A stretch of DNA of 64,000 bases from Lentzea flava (GCF_014648475.1 NZ_BMRE01000016.1:1-64000); one strand, 5' to 3'; shown: positions 16,964-26,132, numbered from the stretch's first letter. Notes: generated by a model from the letters alone, not told the origin. A program made the numbers and translations.

Positions 16964-18589
16964 TCAAGGCAAGCAGGCCGCCGGCAACTCGAACCAGCGC
17001 AGCGCGTCGAAGCTGTCGGCCACGCACGCGGCGTCACGGTCGACGTTCGCTGCGGTGCTGAAGATCCGGTCGGCCTCGTCGAGGTGTCCGGTCAGGCCCC
17101 GCGCATGGTCGGGCGAAGGAAGTTCGTCGAAACGAAGATCGGCCAGCCGCACCCCAGGTTCCACGGCACGGTGATGCCGCCACCGGCCGGTCGTCGGATC
17201 GAACCGGTAGTCGCCGAGCAGGGTCCAGCCCATGGTCGCCACGCGGTGCACCGCCTCGATCACGTAGTCCACCACCTCGTCGGACATCGTGTAGTTGAAG
17301 CTCACCCGCACCCAGCCTGGCCGGACGCCGGCCCGGCCCTCGCTGACGATCTCGTCCATCAGACGCTTCGACTCGTCCTCGTCGATGCCGAGCAGTCGGT
17401 GCCCGTACGGGCTCGCGCAGGAGCAACCGCCCCTGACCTGGACGCCGAAGAGGTCGTTGAGCAGGGTGGCCACGTAGTTGTAGTGCAACTGCCTGCCGCC
17501 GGGAGCTCGCACCTGCACAGAGACGATTGCGACCCGCTCGGCGTGCACGTTCCCGAGGATCTTCAGGCACGGGTTGGCCGACCACGAAGCGAGTGCCCGC
17601 TGGACGAACGCCTGCTCGCGCTGCCTGATCAGTTCGGCACCGACCGCCCGTTGCAGGCGGAACACCAGCCCTGCCCTGATGGACTCGACGATGGCAGGCG
17701 TACCGCCTTCCTCGCGGTGGGCGACATCTTCGATGTAGTGGTGGTCAGTGGTGCTGACGAAGTCGACGGTGCCGCCGCCTGGGACACTGGGAACCCGGTT
17801 GGTCAGCAGCGAACGCCGTGCCACCAGGATCCCCGGCGTACCGGGGCCGCCGACGAACTTGTGCGGCGAGATGAACATCGCGTCCAGGTAAGAGTTTTCG
17901 TCGCGCATCTTGATGCCGCCGTGTGGTGCCGCAGCGGCGCAGTCCCAGAACGCGAGCGCGCCGTGCGCGTGCAGCAGGTCCGAGATTTCGTTCGTGTTGC
18001 TGAGGATGCCGGTGACGTTCGACGCGGCGGAGAACGAGCCGATCTTGAGCGGCCGGTTGGCATACTTCAGCAGCGCTTTGGCAAGAGTGGCGGTGCAGAT
18101 GTGGCCGTCGGTGTCCTCGGGAATGACCACGACGTCACAAATGGACTCGCGCCAAGGAAGTTCGTTGGAGTGATGCTCGAACGGGCCGATGAACACCACC
18201 GGCCGCTCGTGCGCGTGAATCACGCCGGCCTGCTGGTCAGGGGCGCGCAACCCGAGCACGTCGACCATCTTGCTGATGGCCCCGGTTGCGCCGGACCCCG
18301 TGAAGATCACCACAGTGCCGTCGTCGCCGCCGACGGCGTCGCGGATGATCTGCCGCGCTTCCTCGCGCAACGCCGTGATTTGCGCGGCGGTGGCCGACGA
18401 CTCGTTGTGGGTGTTGGCGTACCAGGGCAGCACGGTGTCGCGAATGAAGTCTTCGATGAACGTCACCGCACGGCCGGACGCGGTGTAGTCGGCGTACGTC
18501 AGCTGTCGTGGCCCGTAGGGTCCGATCATCGACAGACTCTCGCCGATGATCGATTTCCTCACGTGACGGACAAGGTTGCTGTCCTGCAT
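16964..18589 (-). CDS. class V aminotransferase-fold PLP enzyme
   Basis: A 541-residue PLP-dependent enzyme related to cysteine desulfurases and kynureninase-type lyases. The opening RQLTYADYTASGRAVTFIED and PWYANTHNESSATAAQ, then VVIFTGSGATGAISKMVDVL, a cofactor Asp region FWDCAAAAPHGG, the Schiff-base lysine in FISPHKFVGGPGTPGILV, and GGCSCASPYGHRLLGI near residue 395 all fit the family. The cysteine-containing GGCSCASP loop recalls desulfurase active-site loops, but the substrate is unknown. About 100 extra C-terminal residues (TLLGDYRFDPTTGRWRHH) follow the fold. ATG 18589 is preferred; an upstream in-frame ATG at 18685 gives an N-terminus unlike the family. It stands alone between IS relics. 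Confidence 0.82.
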   Translation of the reverse strand: MQDSNLVRHVRKSIIGESLSMIGPYGPRQLTYADYTASGRAVTFIEDFIRDTVLPWYANTHNESSATAAQITALREEARQIIRDAVGGDDGTVVIFTGSGATGAISKMVDVLGLRAPDQQAGVIHAHERPVVFIGPFEHHSNELPWRESICDVVVIPEDTDGHICTATLAKALLKYANRPLKIGSFSAASNVTGILSNTNEISDLLHAHGALAFWDCAAAAPHGGIKMRDENSYLDAMFISPHKFVGGPGTPGILVARRSLLTNRVPSVPGGGTVDFVSTTDHHYIEDVAHREEGGTPAIVESIRAGLVFRLQRAVGAELIRQREQAFVQRALASWSANPCLKILGNVHAERVAIVSVQVRAPGGRQLHYNYVATLLNDLFGVQVRGGCSCASPYGHRLLGIDEDESKRLMDEIVSEGRAGVRPGWVRVSFNYTMSDEVVDYVIEAVHRVATMGWTLLGDYRFDPTTGRWRHHRAVEPGVRLADLRFDELPSPDHARGLTGHLDEADRIFSTAANVDRDAACVADSFDALRWFELPAACLP

Positions 18590-19040
18590 CACATGATTGT
18601 GAGTGCCGACTGGGGGCAAACGATACGGTTCAAAAGGGTAGGATAACAGGCTTGAAGGGGCAGACCCAGGCGCGTAGCTGATCATGGTTGCCCGCCGGAG
18701 GGCGGCCGTTCATGGTGGTGTTGCGGCATGAAGTCGCCGCGCTGCTCCAGGTAACGCCGCGTGCCTGAGCCGGGCCGCCCGCTGATCCACGTGTGCTCAG
18801 ACAGGTGGCGATGCAGAGGACCACCCCGTTGCGCAGATCGATTGGCACGGACGGGCATGCGGGAGCCGGAGTGGTGTGTCGGCGGGCTCTCGCGGTTCCA
18901 CGGCGACGCGACGTGAAGTCAGACGGGGCTCTCACGCGCCGATTCAGCCGGAAGCTCAGTACCAGGATGATGTGCGGGCAGGACGATGAACCGTCACGGA
19001 TTTGAGACCGCTTCCGTTCTTGAGGAAGATGGTCGTCCTC
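18590..19040. other. intergenic, nothing recognised
   Basis: Promoter side of the class V aminotransferase gene, then about 350 bases with short frames only (for example an arginine-rich minus-strand frame). No repeat, operator palindrome or RNA gene was seen. Confidence 0.4.
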
Positions 19041-19215
19041 ATGTCGAAGCGTTACCCGCCCGAGGTTCGTGAGAAGGCGCCGTGCGCCTGGCCCTTGAGC
19101 GACTCGATGAGTACGAGTCTCCGCATGCCGCCGTCAGGGTGATCGGCCAGACGGTCGACGTGCACTACGAGACGTTGCGGGTGTGGATCAAGAAGGCCCT
19201 CGCAGAGGGCTGCCG
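19040..19215 (+). pseudogene. IS3-family OrfA relic
   Basis: Begins MSKRYPPEVREKA at ATG 19040, shifts frame to VRLALERLDEYESPHAAVR, then VIGQTVDVHYETLRVWIKKA. This is the helix-turn-helix OrfA of an IS3 element (cf. MPKRYPPEFREQAVRLALDH...ETLRRWIRQA). No OrfB follows. Confidence 0.7.
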
Positions 19216-19271
19216 ATGGCGGTCGATCACCTTGCCCTGCGTCGCGACCTCGATTGTCTGCAGCGCGGGAT

Positions 19272-20035
19272 GTCAGACCGATGTCGCCCGGTATCGCAGG
19301 AACCACTCGGCTGCGGCGCGTAGCGGGTGTCCAAGGGGCCAACCGGATACCAGGCTTTCTCCCACTCCAGGGAGACCCAACCCGGCCGGCCGCGCAGCAG
19401 TTCGCAGCACTCGGCCAGCGGCAACGCGCCTGTTCCCGGCACCACCGGGTCAGATCGTGCACGCCGGCCACGTCCTTGATCTGGAAGAAGCCGAGCACGG
19501 CGCGAGTCTGCAGGGGCTGTTCCCAGTGCCGCCACGGGTGCAACGCGTCCCACAGCACGGCGACCAGGTCCGGTTCGCCGAGCGGCTCCACCAGCTGCAC
19601 CGCCTGAGCACCCGTCGGGTGAGAGTCGTGCGTCTCGATCAGCAGCTGCACGCCACTGGCGCGCAAGTCGTCCAATACGGCCTCGACGCGAGGGAGGGCG
19701 TCTTGTTCACCTCCGGAGAAGACCCGCACCGCAGGGGCGCAGAGGCGGTAGGCAAGGCCGATCAACGCGCGAAGCTCGATGATCACCTGTTCGTCCGGAT
19801 CAGAACCGCACACCTTCACGTAGCCGGCCAGGAACGCCACCTCGAGCCCGGAATCCTCAACAGTCGACCGTGCTCGCGCGAGCTTCCCGCCTGCTAGTCC
19901 GATGTGGACCTCCTCGTCCGGGTGAACACGGATCTCCAAACCGTGGCAGCCGTGCTCGGCCGCGTTGCGCGCGGACTCCTGCAAGGCGCGCCAGGCATGC
20001 CAAGGGTGCTGACGGCGAGCCTCACGGTTCCTCAC
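19272..20035 (-). pseudogene. sugar phosphate isomerase/epimerase-like TIM barrel, frameshifted
   Basis: Last gene of the six-gene sugar-acid operon. GTG 20035 overlaps the previous stop by 14 bases. It reads HPWHAWRALQESARNAAEHG, CHGLEIRVHPDEEVHIGLAG, LEVAFLAGYVKVCG, VRVFSGGEQDALPRVEAVLD, LLIETHDSHPTGAQAVQLVE, VAVLWDALHPWRHW and FFQIKDVAGVHDLT (xylose isomerase-like barrel with metal-ligand Glu, Asp and His). It then needs two frame changes (about 19460 and 19310) to continue VVPGTGALPLAECCELL, RPGWVSLEWEKAWYPVGPLD and AEWFLRYRATSV-stop. Family members catalyse sugar isomerisation, epimerisation or 3-keto-glycoside cleavage. Either it is a recent pseudogene or the frameshifts are sequence errors; everything else in the operon is intact. 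Confidence 0.75.
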
Positions 20036-21803
20036 CCCAACGATGCGTGACACCGACGGGATCGAAGGTGATTCGGGTGATCGTGTTGTCCTCCCACCGA
20101 ACTTCGATGGTGTCGGCCGTGGCCCCGTTGACAGTGACCGGAGCCGGTCCTTCGGTGAGTGCGGCCACCGCGGCGAACAACGCCGTGCCACGTACAGAGG
20201 CGGAGAGCCTGGGCACACGGGCCCAAGGCGTGAAGGCTGTGCCGTGCGGCGCCTCGACCTCGTCCCGTTGTTCCCACCCGTGCAAGGGGTGCAGACCGGA
20301 TGGTTCTGATGAGGCCCAGCCGGTCTGCTCCACAGTCGAGCCGTACGGCGCGCCCAGCACCCGGTGCACTCGCAGCTCCCACACCCCCTTGGCCACGGTG
20401 ACACTCTCCACCCGCAACGCTGGGACCATCACAGGAACCGTCGCGAACACCGGCCGATGCCACGACGCGGCCCATCCACAGCTGCCCGTTCGCCCGGCGC
20501 CCAACGGGTGTATGCGCCGCCGAACACTGCGTTGTCCCGCCACCACAACGCAGAAGTGGTTGTCGGCGATGTCTCCGCGTGCGGTCGGCCCGGTCTCGGT
20601 CGAGTACGCGAAACGACCGTAATGCGGGTCGTCGCCGGCGGCCGACTCGGCCTCATCCGGTCCGACGTGGTCGCTGCCGTGGTTGTGCAGGCGGACAGTA
20701 CCTCCGGTCCGCTGCACCAGCAGCCCTGGGCCGGGCAACGCCAGCACCCGGTCCTCGTCCAGCACGGACTCCGAGTCAGTCCAGAGCGGGTGATGTGGTG
20801 GAGCCAGCAGGCAGACAAAGGCTTTCGATGCCCAATAAGGCGATGCGGGTCCGGAGTACGGTTGGAGCGTCGCCGCGTGCGAACCGTGCCAGCCGAGGCT
20901 GAGCAGCCCGTTCGGCCCGATCGCCCCGCGGTCGAGGAAGTACCGGACCGTCGCGCCGATCAACGCGCGAGACTGACCATGAGACAGCGGCGTATGTCCG
21001 GTGACGGCCCCGAGTGCGACAGCCGAAGCGGCGGCGAACCGATAGGTCAGCGACCGTCCGAAGTGGATCGGCGCGCCGTCCGCTCCGAACATCTCCGCAA
21101 GACTCTCCAGGTGCGCGCACAGCCGCCCGCCGTGTGGGCTGTCTTTGCCTGCGAGATAGGAGTCGAGCACGGGGTACAGGTGGAGCGCCCACCCGTTGTA
21201 GTGGTCGAACGCACGCCCGTCGCCGTCGGAGTACCAGCCGTCGCCGCAGTACCAGGTCTCCAGCAGTTCCATCGCCCGCTCCCGTGCACGGGCCGTTTCC
21301 GCGTCACCCCGGCCGACTGACTCCAGGAACCCGGCCACGGTGAACGGGAACAGGTACCAGTTGTTGGGCGCGGGGACGTGTCGCAGCGCGCCACGCAACC
21401 ACTCCTCCACCCGGTCCTGCACGAGCGAGTCCAGCCCGTCCCACAGCCACCGCCTGGTGACTCGCAGGCCCAACGCCACGGAGGCCGATTCCACCATCGG
21501 CTGTCCCTGGGCTCCCACATCCCCGATGACCGGCCACGATTCCGCGTCGTCTCGCCCAGGTGCAGCCGTACCGGCTTCCAGACCGGACGCATATCTGTCG
21601 ATCCACCCCAACGGGTCAGAGCCGTCCGAGACCCGGAATGCCGCCGCGAGGAACGTGCGTGCATAGCCCTCCAAGCCGTCACAGCGTGCACCGTTGTGCG
21701 ACGGTCGTCCTGGCAGGTTCAACAGTGCCCCGCAGGGGGTCGCCCACCGCCACGCAGCGGTCAGCAGACGGTCCGCGAGGGCCTTCCACTCGGCGCGGAT
21801 CAC
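20022..21803 (-). CDS. DUF2264 domain-containing protein
   Basis: A 593-residue cytoplasmic protein spanning one DUF2264 domain. The N-terminal part is an (alpha/alpha) toroid resembling polysaccharide lyases and unsaturated glycoside hydrolases (ESWPVIGDVGAQGQPMVESA, APNNWYLFPFTVAGFLESVG, DGWYSDGDGRAFDHYNGWAL, IHFGRSLTYRFAAASAVALG). The C-terminal part is a beta-rich domain. No signal peptide. GTG 21803 overlaps the previous stop (GTGA), showing translational coupling. The role is unknown; its place beside a TIM barrel, DUF993 and Gfo/Idh genes suggests it processes an imported uronate or other modified glycoside. Confidence 0.85.
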   Translation of the reverse strand: MIRAEWKALADRLLTAAWRWATPCGALLNLPGRPSHNGARCDGLEGYARTFLAAAFRVSDGSDPLGWIDRYASGLEAGTAAPGRDDAESWPVIGDVGAQGQPMVESASVALGLRVTRRWLWDGLDSLVQDRVEEWLRGALRHVPAPNNWYLFPFTVAGFLESVGRGDAETARARERAMELLETWYCGDGWYSDGDGRAFDHYNGWALHLYPVLDSYLAGKDSPHGGRLCAHLESLAEMFGADGAPIHFGRSLTYRFAAASAVALGAVTGHTPLSHGQSRALIGATVRYFLDRGAIGPNGLLSLGWHGSHAATLQPYSGPASPYWASKAFVCLLAPPHHPLWTDSESVLDEDRVLALPGPGLLVQRTGGTVRLHNHGSDHVGPDEAESAAGDDPHYGRFAYSTETGPTARGDIADNHFCVVVAGQRSVRRRIHPLGAGRTGSCGWAASWHRPVFATVPVMVPALRVESVTVAKGVWELRVHRVLGAPYGSTVEQTGWASSEPSGLHPLHGWEQRDEVEAPHGTAFTPWARVPRLSASVRGTALFAAVAALTEGPAPVTVNGATADTIEVRWEDNTITRITFDPVGVTHRWGEEP

Positions 21804-22768
21804 GCGATCCTGCCCAGGTCGACGGGCAGCACGGCGTGCGCGAAACCGGCTCCTCCGATCCACCGCCGCAACTCGGCCAGGGCGGTCTCGGCCAGGCGCG
21901 CCCACTCGTTGCCCTGCGAACCGGCGAGGTGCGGAGTGATCACCACGTTGTCACAGTCCCACAACGGATGTCCGGGCGGGAGGACCTCGGGATCCGTCAC
22001 GTCCAAGACGGCAGCAACCCCGCTCGACGCCAGCGCTTCCTGGTCGACCAGGGCTCCGCGGGCGGTGTTGATCAGCGTGGCGCCCGGTCGCATGAGGTCC
22101 AGCAGCTCCCGGCTCACGAGACCGCGCGTGGCCGGCAGCAACGGCGTGTGCACGCTGACGACGTCGCTGCGTGCGAACAGGTCCTTTAGACCGACGTGCT
22201 CGACGCCGAGCGCTGCCGCCTCCGCAGCCGACACGAACGGGTCGTACAACAGCACGTGGAAGTCGAAGGGACGCAACAGCTCGATCACCCGGCGACCGAT
22301 CATCGAAGCCGACAACACGCCTATGGTCCGGCCAAAGTTGCCCACGTCGCGTGGGAACCGTTCGCCGGGATCACGGGTGGCTCGGAAGTCCCGTGCGCGT
22401 TCCAGCACGCGTTTGCCGGACAGCAGGATCATGGCGAGCGTGTACTCGGCGACAGGCAGTGCGTTGGCCACCGCGGCTGAAGACACCTCGATACCCCGCG
22501 CCCAGCACTCCGCGGTGACGTGACCGCGCACTGAGCCCGCCGTGTGCACGATCGCACGCAGGCTGGGCGCGGTGTCCAGCACGGCCGCGTCCAGTGGTGG
22601 GCAGTCCCAGCCGGTGATCAGCACGTCCACGTCCGCCAGGCCGTGGGCGAAGTCGTGCCGCACCGGCAACAACAGATCACACACTTCACCGAACGCCGCG
22701 ATTGCCGAGGGCGTCAGCACCGCCTTTGCCGCCTCGGCCGACATCGCGAAACCCGCGCGCATTCTCAC
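21800..22768 (-). CDS. D-2-hydroxyacid dehydrogenase
   Basis: A 322-residue NAD-dependent dehydrogenase. VDVLITGWDCPPLDAAVLDT and LRAIVHTAGSVRGHV are the substrate domain. The nucleotide motif is GRTIGVLSASMIGRRVIELL, an atypical Gx(S/G)xxxG form. VVSVHTPLLPATRGLVSREL, LINTARGALVDQEAL (catalytic Arg) and VVITPHLAGSQGNEW (catalytic His) complete the family. GTG 22768 overlaps the glycerate kinase stop. In this operon it could interconvert a hydroxypyruvate- or tartronate-type keto acid with D-glycerate for the kinase next door. That role is inference. Confidence 0.88.
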   Translation of the reverse strand: MRMRAGFAMSAEAAKAVLTPSAIAAFGEVCDLLLPVRHDFAHGLADVDVLITGWDCPPLDAAVLDTAPSLRAIVHTAGSVRGHVTAECWARGIEVSSAAVANALPVAEYTLAMILLSGKRVLERARDFRATRDPGERFPRDVGNFGRTIGVLSASMIGRRVIELLRPFDFHVLLYDPFVSAAEAAALGVEHVGLKDLFARSDVVSVHTPLLPATRGLVSRELLDLMRPGATLINTARGALVDQEALASSGVAAVLDVTDPEVLPPGHPLWDCDNVVITPHLAGSQGNEWARLAETALAELRRWIGGAGFAHAVLPVDLGRIA

Positions 22769-23838
22769 CGCATCCCTTCCGCTAACGTCCGTCCCGCCAC
22801 GCGCAACCACGTACCGGGTTCCGCGAGCGCCAGTGCCGGGTCGCCGGCCATCTCCACCAGTGAGACGCACTGCCGTACTCCCGCAGGGAGTTCGCAGGCC
22901 CGTTCGCCCACCACCAGCGCCACGTCGCACTCCTGGGCGGAGGCCACGACGTTGCCGACGACCTTGCCGGTCCAGCTCTGCTCGTCGAGCCTGCCCTCGC
23001 CGGTGATCACCAGGTCGGCCCACCGCAACGCCGACTCCAGTCCGACCAGATCGGCGACGAACCGCGAACCGGACTCGGCTGTCGCACCCCAGCCCTGGAC
23101 GAGCCCGAACGTGGTCCCGCCCGCCGCTCCCGCACCTGCGGCGTCCGGATCACCGCCGAGCACCGAAGCCCACCGCCGGAGCCCGTCCTCCAGCACCAGG
23201 ATCTCACCCAGTCCAGCCCCCTTCTGCGGACCGAACCGATGCGCCGCACCGGTCGGCCCGAGCAGCGGTGTCGACACGTCGGCGAGACACACCACGCCAC
23301 CTGAGGGCGGACTGATCAGCTCGGTGAGGTCCGCTCGCGCCATGTGCCGCAGTGCCGCGCCGCCTCGCGGAAGCACCGAGCCGTCCTCAGTGAACAGTCG
23401 AGCGCCGAGTGCCGCGAGCGCGCCGCTCCCGCCGTCCGTGCTGGCCGATCCGCCGAGTGCCGCGACGATCCTGGTCACGCCGGGATGCCCGGCTGCGGAC
23501 CGCAGGAGCTGACCGAACCCGAACGTGCTCGCGCCCAGTGGATCCGGTGCGGGCAACAAGGGCAGCCCGCACGCGACGGCGAGCTCCACGACGGCCGTTC
23601 CTCCCGCCAGCAACGACCAGCACGCCGTCCGAGGCCTGCCGATCGCGTCGATCACCTGCACGGGCACGCGGCGGGCCTGCGGGAGCACGTCCACCGTGCC
23701 CTCCCCACCATCGGCCAGAGGCAGGCACCAGATCTCGTCGCACGGACTGGCGAGACGCCAGCCCTCGGCCAGCCGATTCGCCGCTGCCACGGCGTCGATG
23801 GTGCCCTTGAACGAGTCCGGCGCGATGAGAACGCGCAT
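22765..23838 (-). CDS. glycerate kinase (GckA/GlxK type)
   Basis: A 357-residue kinase that phosphorylates D-glycerate. It starts with the family motif MRVLIAPDSFKGTIDAVAAA, followed by LPLADGGEGTVDVL, GTAVVELAVACGLPLL, VTRIVAALGGSASTDGGSGA (the GGSAT-like catalytic loop) and DLVITGEGRLDEQSWTGKVV. ATG 23838 is two bases from the stop of the preceding DUF993 gene. Its presence implies the operon ends in glycerate feeding lower glycolysis. Confidence 0.92.
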   Translation of the reverse strand: MRVLIAPDSFKGTIDAVAAANRLAEGWRLASPCDEIWCLPLADGGEGTVDVLPQARRVPVQVIDAIGRPRTACWSLLAGGTAVVELAVACGLPLLPAPDPLGASTFGFGQLLRSAAGHPGVTRIVAALGGSASTDGGSGALAALGARLFTEDGSVLPRGGAALRHMARADLTELISPPSGGVVCLADVSTPLLGPTGAAHRFGPQKGAGLGEILVLEDGLRRWASVLGGDPDAAGAGAAGGTTFGLVQGWGATAESGSRFVADLVGLESALRWADLVITGEGRLDEQSWTGKVVGNVVASAQECDVALVVGERACELPAGVRQCVSLVEMAGDPALALAEPGTWLRVAGRTLAEGMR

Positions 23839-23840
23839 GG

Positions 23841-24974
23841 TCAGGCCACTCCGTACACGTCGAGCAGGGTGCTCATCCGATGTGCGGCCAGTTCCGGGTC
23901 TGGCAGCAGACCGCATCCGTCTGCCAGCACGAACGTCTCAACCAGATGCGGCAGGCTGCGCCCGCTCTGCCGACCGCCGACCATGGAGAAGCCCGGCTGC
24001 AGACCAGAAAGCCAGGCGACGAACGCGATGCCGGTCTTGTAGTGGTAGGTCGGCGAGCCGAAGATGTGGCGCGCCAACGGCAACGTCGGTGCGAACGCGG
24101 CGTCGTACGCGACTTCGTCGTCCGAGTCCAGCGCTCGCAACGCCGTCGAGGCGGCGGGCGCGATCGCCGCGAAGACGCCGAGCAGGGCGTCGCTGCCGCT
24201 TTTGATCAGCGAGGGGTAGTGGTAGTCATCGCCGGTGTACAGGCGTACGCCGGCGGGAAGCTTGGCCCGCAACGTCGTCTCGTGCTCGGCGTCGAGCAGT
24301 GAGACCTTGACGCCGTCCACGTGCGCGGCGTGGTCGTGCACCAGGCCGAGAAAAGCCTCGGTGGCTGCGGCGAAATCGTCCGAACCCCAGTAGCCGGTGA
24401 GGGCAGGGTCGAACATCGGCCCCAGCCAGTGCAGGATCACCGGCGCCGTGGCCTGTGGCAGCAGCCGGTCGTACACGTAGCGGTAGTCGGCAGGTCCGGC
24501 GGCCGCGGCGGCGAGCTGCCTGCTCGCCATCACGATCACCTGTGCACCTGCTTCCTGCACGACGTCGAGCTGGTCGCTGTAGGCGGCGAGCACCTCGTCC
24601 AGATCCGCGGCCACCTCGACGTGGTCGGTACCGGCACCAGCCGCGATGCGGCCGCCGTGGACTCGGGCCTCGGCGGCACTGCGCCTGATGAACTCACGGG
24701 CGACGGCCCAGTCCAGGCCCATCCCGCGTTGGGCGGTGTCCATCGCCTCGGCTACGCCGAACCCGTAGGACCACAGATGCCGGCGAAACGCCAGTGTGTG
24801 CTCCCACTCGACCACGGCGGGCGCTCCCGGACGGTTGTCGCCGAGCGGGTCTGCCACGACGTGCGCTGCGGCGAAGGCGACCCGCGAGGTGAACGGTTCG
24901 GCAGGCTTCGTCCAGGCGACGGGCTCGCGCAACACGTGCTTGCCGGTACCGGGAAGCACAACCGTGGCGCTCAT
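23841..24974 (-). CDS. DUF993 family, dihydrodipicolinate synthase-like
   Basis: A 377-residue protein of the DUF993 family, which is distantly related to DapA/NAL aldolases. VVEWEHTLAFRRHLWSYGFG, EARVHGGRIAAGAGTDHVEV, DQLDVVQEAGAQVIVMASRQ, VILHWLGPMFDPALTGYWGS, and HVDGVKVSLLDAEHE, where the KVS lysine is at the place of the DapA Schiff-base lysine. ATG 24974 overlaps the oxidoreductase stop (ATGA). If the aldolase analogy holds, it would split a keto acid, giving a C3 product for the glycerate kinase. No member has a function I can cite with certainty. Confidence 0.85.
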   Translation of the reverse strand: MSATVVLPGTGKHVLREPVAWTKPAEPFTSRVAFAAAHVVADPLGDNRPGAPAVVEWEHTLAFRRHLWSYGFGVAEAMDTAQRGMGLDWAVAREFIRRSAAEARVHGGRIAAGAGTDHVEVAADLDEVLAAYSDQLDVVQEAGAQVIVMASRQLAAAAAGPADYRYVYDRLLPQATAPVILHWLGPMFDPALTGYWGSDDFAAATEAFLGLVHDHAAHVDGVKVSLLDAEHETTLRAKLPAGVRLYTGDDYHYPSLIKSGSDALLGVFAAIAPAASTALRALDSDDEVAYDAAFAPTLPLARHIFGSPTYHYKTGIAFVAWLSGLQPGFSMVGGRQSGRSLPHLVETFVLADGCGLLPDPELAAHRMSTLLDVYGVA

Positions 24975-26107
24975 CGAGGCAGCTCGACGCACTGGTTCGT
25001 GCGGGACGACTCGAGCCCTGCCTGGGCGAGCTGGACCCCGCGGACACCGGCCATGAAGTCGTAGGGGTGCGGGGCGTCCTCGACGACGTGCCGGACGAAC
25101 TGCTCCCATTGGGCCTTGAACCCGTTGTCGAACTCCGCGTTGTCCGGCACTTCCTGCCACTGGTCGCGATACGACTGCGTCTCACGCAGGTCCGGGTTCC
25201 ACACCGGTTTCGGGGTGGCCTCGCGCGGCTGGATCACGCACTTGTGCAGTCCCGCGACGGCACTGCCGTGCGTGCCGTCCACTTGGAACTCCACTAACTC
25301 GTCGCGGTGCACCCGAACGCACCAGGAGGAGTTGAGCTGCGCGACCACGCCACCGTCCAGCTCGAAGATCGCGTACACCGCGTCGTCCGCCGTGGCGGCA
25401 TAGCGTGCCCCCGCCTCGTCGACCCGGTCAGGGATGTGCGTGGCGGTCTTGGCGATCACCGACCGGACCTGACCGAACAGGTTCTCCAGCACGTAGTTCC
25501 AGTGGCAGAACATGTCCACGGTGATGCCGCCGCCGTCCTCGGCGCGGTAGTTCCAGCTGGGGCGTTGCGCGGTCTGCCAGCCGCCTTCGAACACCCAGTA
25601 GCCGAACTCGCCGCGCACGCTCAGGATTCGTCCGAAGAAGCCGCTGTCCACCAGCCGCTTGAGCTTGAGCAGTCCCGGCAGGTACAGCTTGTCGTGCACG
25701 ACACCGTTCTTCACGCCCGCCTCAGCCGCGCGACGGGCCAGGTCCAGCGCACCCTCGACCGACTCCGAGACCGGCTTCTCCGTGTAGATGTGCCTGCCCG
25801 CGTCGATGGCCTGCACGATCGACTTCTCCCGCACGGCCGTCAGCTGCGCATCGAAGTACAGCAGGAACGCGTCATCGCTCAGCGCGGCGTCCAGATCCGT
25901 GGTCCACCTGGTGAGACCATGCCGTCTGGCGAGCTCCGCGAGTTTCGCCTCGCTCCGGCCGACCAGGAGCGGTTCCAGCTGGACCCTCGTGCCGTCGGAA
26001 AGCTCCACGCCACCCTGTGCGCCGATCGCGAGCACCGACCGCACCAGGTGCTGGCGGTAGCCCATCCGTCCTGTGACGCCGTTCATCACGACACCGAGCG
26101 TTCTCAT
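24971..26107 (-). CDS. Gfo/Idh/MocA family oxidoreductase
   Basis: First gene of the operon, 378 residues. N-terminal MRTLGVVMNGVTGRMGYRQH Rossmann motif, then LAELARRHGLTRWTTDLDAA, VQAIDAGRHIYTEKPVSESV (the EKP signature of the family), GVKNGVVHDKLYLPGLLKLK, and GITVDMFCHWNYVLENLFGQ with catalytic Asp/His-type residues. Members oxidise sugars or inositols with NAD(P). An AGGAGG ribosome site sits upstream of ATG 26107, and two LacI-type palindromes lie in the promoter (26119, 26164). Confidence 0.9.
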   Translation of the reverse strand: MRTLGVVMNGVTGRMGYRQHLVRSVLAIGAQGGVELSDGTRVQLEPLLVGRSEAKLAELARRHGLTRWTTDLDAALSDDAFLLYFDAQLTAVREKSIVQAIDAGRHIYTEKPVSESVEGALDLARRAAEAGVKNGVVHDKLYLPGLLKLKRLVDSGFFGRILSVRGEFGYWVFEGGWQTAQRPSWNYRAEDGGGITVDMFCHWNYVLENLFGQVRSVIAKTATHIPDRVDEAGARYAATADDAVYAIFELDGGVVAQLNSSWCVRVHRDELVEFQVDGTHGSAVAGLHKCVIQPREATPKPVWNPDLRETQSYRDQWQEVPDNAEFDNGFKAQWEQFVRHVVEDAPHPYDFMAGVRGVQLAQAGLESSRTNQCVELPR

Positions 26108-26118
26108 CGAGCCTCCTC

Positions 26119-26132
26119 GGAAAGCGCTTTCC
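26119..26132. promoter_or_regulatory. LacI-family operator, perfect palindrome
   Basis: GGAAAGCGCTTTCC, a perfect 14-bp palindrome, 12 bases before the Gfo/Idh start codon, so bound regulator would block the ribosome site region and promoter. Its centre AGCGCT is shared with four other sites in the window. Confidence 0.8.

Noticed and set aside
16787..18646. 619-codon plus-strand frame opposite the class V aminotransferase
   Set aside because: Shadow of the real minus-strand gene, which has clear PLP-enzyme motifs; the shadow is His/Arg/Val-rich with no family.
19040..19215. A live IS3 element beside the sugar operon
   Set aside because: OrfA is frameshifted, OrfB is absent and no terminal repeats were found.
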